Shown here piece by piece: positions 56,762-64,000 of a DNA stretch of 64,000 nt. A model generated the notes under the pieces. It was not told the origin of the DNA. It did not search any database and saw nothing but the letters and a program-made list of their open reading frames with translations. Source of the stretch: Vreelandella sulfidaeris (GTDB lineage Bacteria; Pseudomonadota; Gammaproteobacteria; Pseudomonadales; Halomonadaceae); assembly GCA_007182875.1 (NCBI GenBank), contig AP019514.1, positions 1,922,001 to 1,986,000 of the forward strand, written 5' to 3'. The position numbers and the translations under genes are program-made. Numbering within the stretch: position 1 is the stretch's first letter; each line of letters opens with the position of its first letter.

Positions 56762-56950
56762 CTATCTTTTAAGGATGTCTTGCAGGTAATCAATATGGTG
56801 ATCATTACAAGATAGGCCAACCCCTGCGCTTTCTACCACCTTGTTAGCAAGGTGTTGAATATATTTTTCGAGAGGCAATAAATCATGACCTCGGCGCCAT
56901 GAGCAATGGTCGTCACGGGGCATAGAATACGGGGCAAAGAACAAAGACAT
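56762..56950 (-). CDS. Hypothetical protein
   Basis: 62 residues, MSLFFAPYSMPRDDHCSWRR, His- and Cys-containing, unknown. Divergent from the hydrolase gene that starts at 56,968, so the 17 bases between them are very short; the promoters must lie within the flanking coding sequence or the starts are further in. Confidence 0.5.
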   Translation of the reverse strand: MSLFFAPYSMPRDDHCSWRRGHDLLPLEKYIQHLANKVVESAGVGLSCNDHHIDYLQDILKR

Positions 56951-56967
56951 ACTCAGGAGAAGCTGTC

Positions 56968-58154
56968 ATGGAAAAGACAACGAAAACGGAAGCCATTTCA
57001 CCTTGTTACCCATTCCCTAACACTGAACAGCTGCCCAGGCGCACTGATTGGCAAGCGCTAATGGCGCTTTTGCTCGGCGTTGCGGCCATGGTATTCCGTA
57101 CCCCAGTGCCGCTCAGGCTGAACAGCCAGAGTCAGGCACTTTGGCAGGTGCCGTGGATCCCGTAGAGGTAACGTTCGAACATCCCAGCGAGTATCTTCTC
57201 GTCAGCGATTTCCCAGGCTCCCTCATCGATGCCGATCTATCTACCTGGCAGGAATATATACCCGATATTCAGGATATCGAAATTACGTCTTCGGCTGATG
57301 AGTCGAGTCAGCCAGCCCTCTACCATAACTCCGGCTCTGATGAAGAGAAGCCGCTGCTGATGGTGCTACACAGCTGGAGTATCGGTTACCTGCAAAATAT
57401 TGATATTCCTTTGGGTGAGTTCGCCGTCGCCAATGATTGGGTGTTCATACACCCTGATTTCCGTGGTCAGAATGATGGTCGCCCCGAGTCGACGGCCTCG
57501 GAGCTGGTGATATCCGACATGGAAGATGCGCTTGAGTACGCGCGTGAAAACGCCAACATCGACGAGTCACGCATTTATCTACTCGGCTATTCGGGTGGCG
57601 CCATGAATGCGCTGCATCTTTGCCAGCCGTCACCCAGAGACATTTGCGGGGTTGCCGCATGGGTGCCGGTCTATGATCTGGTGACGTGGTACCAATGGAA
57701 TGCTGAACGCGGTGAGCCGTACGCTGACGAGATCACCGGTGCTTGTGGTGGGGTCCCTACCGAAGACAGCGAAGCCAGGGAAGAGTGTGCCCAGCGAGTG
57801 TTAGCGCCCACCTGCCTGAGGTGGCGGGAGAGCTTCGAGTGCTCCTGGCACACGGTATCAACGATAATACCGTGCCGCCCGAGCAAGCACTTCATGCTTT
57901 TAATGATTTGGCCGCCGAAGAGGATCAAATTCCTCAGGAACAAATCGATCAGCTTATGGAGCACCGTGAAGTGCCTGAAGCACTGGCCGAGCGCTCGACG
58001 CATGAAGAGCGCAATTTCAAGTATTTCGATGAAGCCGATGCCCTCGGTGCAGCTCTATCTTCAGTCGGGTCCTGCCGAGCTAGTGCTCTTCGAGGGCGAG
58101 CATGAAATGCTTTATCGCCCTGGGCTTGAGTGGCTTGCTCGCCAACAGCGCTGA
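56968..58154 (+). CDS. Exported alpha/beta hydrolase, frame broken
   Basis: The first frame (from 56,968) carries a hydrophobic segment LMALLLGVAAMV; a slip near 57,100 joins YSAAQAEQPESGTLAGAVDP, suggesting a signal peptide cut at AQA. The body has VLHSWSIGYLQN, HPDFRG, the nucleophile elbow YLLGYSGGAMNAL and, after a slip near 57,795, LAHGINDNTVPPEQA (acid) and EGEHEM (His). About 395 residues. A peptidase/esterase of the S9-like hydrolase fold; substrate unknown. Confidence 0.78.
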
Positions 58155-58188
58155 GTGAAACAACGTCATTAACAAGGATGCTTTCGTT

Positions 58189-59022
58189 ATGCCCCGTTTT
58201 TGCTCCACGAGATATCTATTACGCATAACCGTCATGCTGCTTGCCTTGACCGCCGTCTGCGGCTTTTGGAGTGTAAGCGCCATCGCTGCTGACGATTGGG
58301 CCGATATCACCGAGCCGCTGCCCGGTGAGCCACGTATCATCGGCCATCATGGCGGAGCTTGCTTGGTGGGGCCGAGCAACTTCCTCCCGAAGGAGACGGC
58401 TACCAAGCGGTGGATCTGGGCCGCAATCGCCACTACGGTCATCCCTACCTTGATCGATTATATCCAAAGGCTCGGCCAGCGCGTCGATGCATCCGGCTTC
58501 GGTCCCATGCTGGTGGTGATATGGCCCAGCCACGTGGTGGCCCAATGCCGTATGGGCATGTGAGCCATCAGAGTGGGCTGGATGTCGATATCTGGTTCCG
58601 GCTCGATCTGCCACCACTGGAGCGCAGCGAGCGCGAAGGGCTTGAACAGCCAATTCTAGTCGACCCTGTCACTCATCGGGTTGATGAGCGTTGGAATAAA
58701 CATCATGCCATGCTGATTCGTCTTGCTGCGGATGATCAACGAGTCGCGCGTATCTTTGTTGATAGCGCGGTCAAGCGCGATTTGTGTGAGCGAGAATGGG
58801 ATGATCGCTCCTGGCTGCGCCGGGTCCGCCCCTGGCACTCTCATGACGAACACCTACATGTACGCCTTCGCTGCCCACCGGGTGCCTCCGAGTGTGTTGA
58901 CCAGCCCGAACCGCCGCCAGGGGGAGGGTTGCGATACTTTCGCACCCACACCGCGCCCAGAGGTCTATCCAAGCCCAGGACGTAGCTTGCCACCGGCCTG
59001 TAATGCCGTATTGAACCCATAG
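58189..59022 (+). CDS. mepA: Penicillin-insensitive murein endopeptidase MepA, frame broken
   Basis: Signal peptide (RITVMLLALTAVCGFWSVSA), then PRIIGHHGGACL, and after slips near 58,395 and 58,520 the zinc motif YGHVSHQSGLDVDIWFRLD (His-x6-Asp) and RPWHSHDEHLHVRLRCP. These are the metal ligands of the MepA family, LD- and DD-endopeptidases acting on periplasmic peptidoglycan. About 278 residues, ending near 59,022 after a final slip. Confidence 0.9.
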
Positions 59023-59127
59023 CTTGCAACGGCTAAAGTGGTTTTTGCAACACCAACAGTAGAGGTTGATGACTGTTTCGATTAAGCTCCTCAGCAAATT
59101 TACTGGCCACCCACCTAAGGTGATTGT

Positions 59128-59964
59128 ATGGGGAGCCTTCTACGGCTGTTTGCGTTAACGCTATCAGTTTTAATGATAGCGGGTTGTTCAGATCCCAAAA
59201 TTGGATACCAGCTCAATGCCAGCGTCGATTGTATCTATCGAGAAGGTGCGCAACTCGCTGCCTAGTTATAAGCGCAACGATTTCGATCAAGGGCTGATTA
59301 TCATTGCGACGACGTCAACCTTTGGCGGGGTCGATCTTCTAAATCCTCATCGTATGAATGCAGCTGAGATCGCCGAAGCAGCGAATGTTCAAATGCATGG
59401 ATTGACGGGTAATCAAATTATTCAGCGTGCTGATGAGATTTTGCGCGAGCGTCGGTCACGCGAGCGAGAACACGCAATTCGTACGTTAAAGCGTTTAGAA
59501 GATAAACAAACCAAAGCTGAAAGCGACCAGCAGCAATTAACGCGGTTTATCATTGATAGCGCACGCTATTATATGGGGATGAGTCCTTTCGGTGCTCCTG
59601 AGCCGGTAATTGATCTTAAAGTAACGAACGGTACCGATCAGGCCATTTCCGAACTGATTTTATGGGCGTTGTCACCAGCCCAGATCGTACCGTGCCCTGG
59701 GTGGATGAGACTTTCTACCATGTTATCGAAGGTGGCATTGAGCCGGAAGAAACACTGCAATGGAGCCTTGCACCCAACCGCTTTGGTCCGTGGGGAAATG
59801 CTCAAATACCCAATGACGCAGTATTGACGTTAACGTTGGAAGGGCTAAAGGGGATTGATAAGCAGCCATTATGGGACTCCCCTGAGCTAACTGAGCGTGA
59901 ACAGGCCAGGCTTGAGCGTCTTCGGGAAGAATACGGCGGTATTGCTTTCTCTCGTGTGGATTGA
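59128..59964 (+). CDS. Lipoprotein, DUF6694-like, frame broken
   Basis: ATG at 59,128 with AAGGTGAT upstream; MGSLLRLFALTLSVLMIAGC is a lipoprotein signal with a lipobox Cys at residue 20. A slip in CCCAAAA joins LDTSSMPASIVSIEKVRNSL; residues in the middle are a Glu/Arg-rich helix and, after a slip near 59,660, VVTSPDRTVPWVDETFYHVI leads to the C-terminus. About 278 residues. It resembles the DUF6694 lipoproteins; function unknown, membrane-attached. Confidence 0.65.
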
Positions 59965-59986
59965 GCTATAAGAGTGGCGAAACGCA

Positions 59987-60016
59987 AGCGCCCTGTCAGC
60001 TTTCTGATAGGGCGCT
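59987..60016. terminator. Hairpin after the lipoprotein gene
   Basis: AGCGCCCTGTCAG (59987-59999) pairs with CTGATAGGGCGCT (60004-60016), one G-T pair, four-base loop. T-poor downstream, but it separates convergent genes and so probably serves both. Confidence 0.65.
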
Positions 60017-60040
60017 GCTGGTTTGCATAGTCTGGGTTAT

Positions 60041-60241
60041 TTATTCGTTAGCTTCATGATCGGCTAAAGCGGCAGCAATTGCCTCTTCCCACTGCCCTTC
60101 GGTTAACCCCCAGTGCTCCATTTCTGCTTGATCGGCGCTGCCTTCAGCCGCATCGCGAAGTTTCTCGACACTGCTGGACTCATAGCAGTGCTTGGCAAAA
60201 TCTTTCATATTTCCATCTTTTAACTGATTTATCATCGACAT
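60041..60241 (-). CDS. Small acidic hypothetical protein
   Basis: 66 residues, MSMINQLKDGNMKDFAKHCY, with two helical segments rich in Glu and Ala. Unbroken. No family recognised. The 210 bases between it and ppnN contain short imperfect GTAGCT-TTTAAG repeats (about 60,298-60,350) and no gene. Confidence 0.5.
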   Translation of the reverse strand: MSMINQLKDGNMKDFAKHCYESSSVEKLRDAAEGSADQAEMEHWGLTEGQWEEAIAAALADHEANE

Positions 60242-60452
60242 GCTGAGTTCCTTTCAATGGAGCATAGTGAGGTAGCATTCTCTATGCGTAATTTTTAAGC
60301 GTAGCTATTAAGTATAGTTTTCAAGAGTAGCTTTTAAGTGCAGCTATTCAGGCCATTCTTTTCTTTTATGGTTCCCATTGTTTGGGAATGCCCATGTCGA
60401 TAGCTCCACAGCCGCCCCCTAATAGGGGCAGCTCTAGCTCGTTTTAGCACGC

Positions 60453-61831
60453 TTATTTGAGGACGTAGCAGGGCGTATAATGTTGGCCGTCGAGTTTCAT
60501 CCGCCCTTGTGCGACAAAGGAAGTCAAAAGCTCATCCAAACGCTGCATCAGTTCGGGTTCGGCTGTCAGTACGAAGGGGCCGTGAGCTTCGATGGCGCGA
60601 ATGCCGGCCTCTTTGACGTTGCCCGCTACAATGCCAGAGAACGCGCGGCGAAGATTGGCAGCAAGCTCATGGGTGGGTTGTTGGCGGTGAAGCGCTAGTG
60701 AACGCATCGCTTCATGGCTCGGCTCAAACGTGGCCTGGAAATCACGCGCAATGGTCATCCGCCAGTTGTAATAAAAGCGTCCTGATGGGTGCGCCTGAAT
60801 TCAGCGATTTCATCAATACCCTGGCGCATGGTCCGAGCAACGGCCACGGGGTCACCGGTGATGATGGTGTAATAGCGGCGAATCTCCTCACCTAAGGTAT
60901 AAACGAGGAATTCATCGATTTTCTGGAAGTAGGCTGCAGAATCGGCTGGGCCGGTGAAAATTAATGGAAAGGGAATATCTTGGTTACTTGGGTGTAGCAA
61001 AATGCCCAGCAGATAGAGTATCTCTTCTGCGGTGCCGACGCCACCGGGAAAACAATAATGCCATGGCCTAGGCGGACAAAAGCTTCGAGGCGCTTTTCGA
61101 TGTCCGGCATGACGACCAGTTCATTAACGATGGGATTAGGCGCTTCGGCGGCGATAATGCCTGGCTCGGAAATGCCTAAGTAGCGACTTTCCTTGCGCCG
61201 TTGCTTGGCATGCGCAACGTTAGCGCCTTTCATGGGGCCTTTCATTGCGCCGGGCCCACAACCGGTACAGATATCTAAATCACGAAGTCCTAAGTGGTAA
61301 CCCACATCTTTGGTATATTCGTACTCTTCTCGGGAATGGAATGACCGCCCCAACACACCACAAGGCTAGGGTCGCGGCCGGGTTTTAACGTACCTGCTTT
61401 ACGCAAAATGTGAAAGACGGCATTGGTGGTGCCTTCGCCGGTGCTAAGGTCGAAGCGATTATGATGTTGAATTTCATTGTAGACATAAACAATGTCACGA
61501 ATTATCGACGATAAATGTTCGCGGATACCGCGTATCATGCGGCCATCTACAAACGCTTCGGCTGGCGCGTTAGTTAGCTTTAAGCGTATGCCGCGGTCTT
61601 GCTGTAGTACTTCAATATCAAAATCTTTATAAGCTTCTAAAATAGCCAGGCTATCGTCGCTGGGGTTACCACAATTGAGTACCGCCAACGCACATCGCCG
61701 CAGCAGATCATGCAGACCGCTTTGAGACGTTTTGTGTAGCCGATTAACTTCATGCTGAGACAGTACTTCGAGGCTACCCTCGGGGAAATAATGCTGGAAA
61801 GAGTAGCGCGAGGTTGAACATTTTCGGTCAT
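60453..61831 (-). CDS. ppnN: Pyrimidine/purine nucleotide 5'-monophosphate nucleosidase, frame broken
   Basis: LOG-family nucleosidase (YgdH) that splits nucleoside monophosphates into base and ribose phosphate and responds to (p)ppGpp in E. coli. Start [11 protein letters not shown] at 61,831; [28 protein letters not shown] (PGGxGTxxE-type loop follows, interrupted near 61,050 by a missing G) and the C-terminal domain [20 protein letters not shown]. Slips near 61,770, 61,340, 61,050 and 60,770 are each fixed by about one base; TTTT should be TTTTT at the last. About 459 residues. Confidence 0.9.
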
Positions 61832-62034
61832 TAGCGGGGCTGTCCCTAATCGTTAGATGGTTTTTTGCATACTACCACGCCGACGCGGTGGGTACAGCGC
61901 AACGGCTGCCCAGCTTGGCTGTGCTATGATTAGCTGTATTTCACATGACGGCGACTAAACAACCTATTGTTTACTAAAGGCTGTTCTCAAGCGCTGTCTT
62001 CACAGAATGTCCTCAAAGGCAGTTGAGGGAATTT

Positions 62035-62086
62035 GTTTCCAAAGACTGTTTCTAAAGACTGCCTCTAAAATCAGTTTCTCAAGACT
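62035..62086 (+). repeat. Four 13-base tandem repeats upstream of the LysR gene
   Basis: GTTTCCAAAGACT, GTTTCTAAAGACT, GCCTCTAAAATCA and GTTTCTCAAGACT follow head to tail. They end 13 bases before the LysR start and may form part of its leader or a regulator site. Confidence 0.6.
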
Positions 62087-62099
62087 ACGGCGCTTAATT

Positions 62100-62991
62100 A
62101 TGTTCAATGCCCATTATTTTCGTACGTTTATTACGCTTGTAGAAACAGGGAGTTTTACACGTACCGCGCAACGTTTAGAAATGACCCAGCCCGGCGTAAG
62201 CCAACATGTACGCAAGTTAGAGCATTATTTAAGCAAAGAGCTGCTGGAGCGAAAGGGACGCAGTTTTACCTTAACTGAATCGGGCCGACGTGCTTATGAT
62301 TACGCCTTAAAGCTATTTGCTGAGCATGAGCAGTTTCGACACGGGCTAGATGATGACTCGTTAGACAGTGGCGACTGTCGTATTGCTTCTCCGGGCAGCG
62401 TCGGCTTGATGTTCTATCCGTTCATATTGGGACAGCAGCAAATGCATCCTAATTTAACGGTCAACTATAGTTTTGCGTTTAATCACGAGATTGTGAATGA
62501 TCTGCTTGAAGGGCGCTACGATATCGGCATAGTGACCGAGGCAATGAGCCATCCAGAGCTACATTGCAGTATTTGGCATCAGGAACCGCTTTGCTTGGTT
62601 GTCCCTGCGGATTTTGCGGGCGGTACGCTGTCAGATTTAATGGGCATCGGCTTTCTCAACTATTACGACGGCATCAACCACGCCAACGCGTTATTGCGCG
62701 CAAATTATCCCGACGAGTTTCGTTCCATGACGCATTTCCGTCACCAGGGGTTTTACCAATGAGGTCAGCATGGTGTTGGATGCGGTAGCCAGGGGGTTAG
62801 GGTTTACCGTGGTATCGAGGCTCGTACTGGAAACATCCCCTTGGCAGCGACAAGTAAAAGAACTGAACTTACCCAACGCCGTCAACGAAGTGCTTTACCT
62901 ACTGCGCCGTCGTGACTCTGTATTACCGAAGCGCTACGAGAAGCTGTTAGACGGTTTTCACGCGCAGCGTATGCAGAAAAAACGCCCCTGA
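62100..62991 (+). CDS. LysR-family transcription regulator, frame broken
   Basis: From ATG 62,100: MFNAHYFRTFITLV, GSFTRTAQRLEMTQPGVSQH (winged helix-turn-helix), then a substrate-binding domain with DIGIVTEAM. A slip near 62,755 joins the C-terminal frame VLDAVARGLGFTVVSRLVLE ending at 62,991; about 297 residues. Convergent with gcvP across a shared terminator, so a link to glycine metabolism is not implied by orientation. Confidence 0.88.
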
Positions 62992-63036
62992 TGCTATCGA
63001 ACGGTTAAGGCAGCAGGGGCGTTACTCTATTTTTCA
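62981..63036. terminator. Terminator between LysR gene and gcvP
   Basis: AACGCCCCTG (62981-62990, in the last codons of the LysR gene) pairs with CAGGGGCGTT (63014-63023); the plus strand continues ACTCTATTTTT. The 23-base loop is large. It could end both convergent transcripts. Confidence 0.6.
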
Positions 63037-63042
63037 GCGAGA

Positions 63043-64000
63043 TTAATCACGATACTCATCAATACTTGGGCACGAGCAAATCAGCTGTCGGTCGCCAAAC
63101 ACGTTATCGACGCGGTTAACGGCAGGCCAGTATTTAGCAGCTTGCACGGCAGCAGAGGGGAACGCTGCTAATTGGCGATCATAAGGTCGCTTCCAGTCGC
63201 TATCCATCAGGTCTGCTTGCGTATGGGGTGCATTCACCAGCGGATTATTATCCAGCGGCCATTCACCACTTTCGACTCGTGCGATCTCCTTCCGAATCGC
63301 AATCATGGCATCGCAAAACCGATCTATTTCATACAGCGACTCAGATTCTGTCGGCTCGATCATCAGTGTGCCTGGTACGGGGAACGACATGGTAGGCGCA
63401 TGGAAGCCGTAATCCATTAAACGCTTGGCAATATCTTCTTCACTGATCCCTGAAGCAGCTTTGAGCGGACGAATATCGATAATGCATTCGTGGGCGACGG
63501 TGCCGTTCTGGCCTCGATAGAGGATCGGGAATGATGCTTCCAAACGCTTGGCAATATAATTAGCGTTGAGGATGGCAAGCTCTGTGGCTTCCCGCAGCCC
63601 GCGTGCGCCCATCATTTTAATATAGGCCCATGAAATGGGCAGAATAGAGGCACTGCCAAAGGCTGCCGCGGACACCGCGCCGCTGTCGCTATTCACACCG
63701 TTGATCGGCGTTACCACATGGTTAGAAACGTAGGGCGCAAGGTGCGCTTTAACGCCGATAGGGCCCATGCCTGGGCCGCCGCCACCATGGGGGATGCAGA
63801 ACGTTTTGTGCAGGTTAAGGTGAGACACATCACCGCCAAAATCGCCGGGCCGGGTTAATCCAACCTGGGCATTCATGTTGGCGCCATCGATGTAGACCTG
63901 ACCACCATTGTCATGCACGACTTTGCACGCTTCACGCACGCTGGTTTCAAACACACCATGGGTGGATGGGTAGGTCAGCATAATGGCCGACAGCTGATCA
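63043..64000 (-). CDS. gcvP: Glycine dehydrogenase (decarboxylating), C-terminal part
   Basis: P-protein of the glycine cleavage system; the 5' part lies beyond the window. Visible: [20 protein letters not shown], then [20 protein letters not shown] with the Lys that binds pyridoxal phosphate, and the C-terminal [13 protein letters not shown] region ([20 protein letters not shown]). Unbroken over about 315 residues to the stop at 63,043. Confidence 0.95.
   Translation of the reverse strand, partial: DQLSAIMLTYPSTHGVFETSVREACKVVHDNGGQVYIDGANMNAQVGLTRPGDFGGDVSHLNLHKTFCIPHGGGGPGMGPIGVKAHLAPYVSNHVVTPINGVNSDSGAVSAAAFGSASILPISWAYIKMMGARGLREATELAILNANYIAKRLEASFPILYRGQNGTVAHECIIDIRPLKAASGISEEDIAKRLMDYGFHAPTMSFPVPGTLMIEPTESESLYEIDRFCDAMIAIRKEIARVESGEWPLDNNPLVNAPHTQADLMDSDWKRPYDRQLAAFPSAAVQAAKYWPAVNRVDNVFGDRQLICSCPSIDEYRD

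Noticed and set aside
119-63000. Programmed ribosomal frameshifting as the reason for split genes
   Set aside because: Far too many genes, different positions within families that are never frameshifted, and simple homopolymer corrections restore them.
26290-64000. Insertion sequences or transposases
   Set aside because: No transposase motif or paired terminal inverted repeats were seen.

Overview
The window joins two kinds of DNA. Positions 1 to about 42,500 are the early (replication and nucleotide-metabolism) half of a large phage genome, most likely the right-hand part of a prophage. Positions from about 42,800 to 64,000 are chromosome of a gammaproteobacterium. A complete pyrroloquinoline quinone (pqq) cluster, ppnN, a LysR regulator next to gcvP and mepA suggest a Halomonas-like halophile; this is inferred from gene content, not from any search.

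Phage part: almost every gene reads leftward (minus strand), away from a single-domain XRE repressor at 42,011-42,418 (plus). From right to left it holds a CobT-like VWA protein and a CobS-like AAA+ ATPase, a DNA polymerase III alpha with a C-terminal uracil-DNA-glycosylase-like domain, a UvsY-like mediator, a gp32-like single-strand binding protein, a 5' nuclease, RecA/UvsX, gp46/gp47 (SbcCD-like) nuclease, a RuvC-like resolvase, class I ribonucleotide reductase (nrdA, nrdB), a MazG-like pyrophosphohydrolase, thymidylate synthase, RNase H, dihydrofolate reductase, a DnaQ-like exonuclease and glutaredoxin, with many small unknown genes between them. A Phd/VapC toxin-antitoxin pair, an AT-rich plus-strand moron-like block, a SpoT-like HD hydrolase, a RyR-domain protein and a radical SAM enzyme are accessory. 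The early operons are punctuated by at least 21 copies of a palindrome, AGTAA-N4-TTACT (allowing one or two mismatches). Copies lie between -35 and -10 elements, just in front of start codons and in the repressor's own promoter. This looks like one repressor regulon spread over 41 kb. No integrase or structural gene is in the window, so the left prophage end lies outside it.

Junction and chromosome: a tRNA-Pro(GGG) at 42,805 is preceded by helically phased TGAATCC repeats, possible integrase arm sites. To its right are an AT-rich island with a short-chain dehydrogenase, non-coding or decayed DNA and a membrane-spanning KAP NTPase (candidate defence gene). Then come pqqF, an S9 peptidase and pqqE-D-C-B-A (all minus), two small unknown genes, an alpha/beta hydrolase, mepA, a lipoprotein, ppnN, a LysR regulator and the 3' part of gcvP.

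Caution on quality: dozens of genes, phage and housekeeping alike (pqqA, pqqB, pqqC, pqqE, ppnN, nrdA, dnaE), are broken by single-base frame changes, mostly at homopolymers. I treat these as probable sequencing indels, give reconstructed gene extents, and say where a frame changes. Positions of frame changes are approximate.
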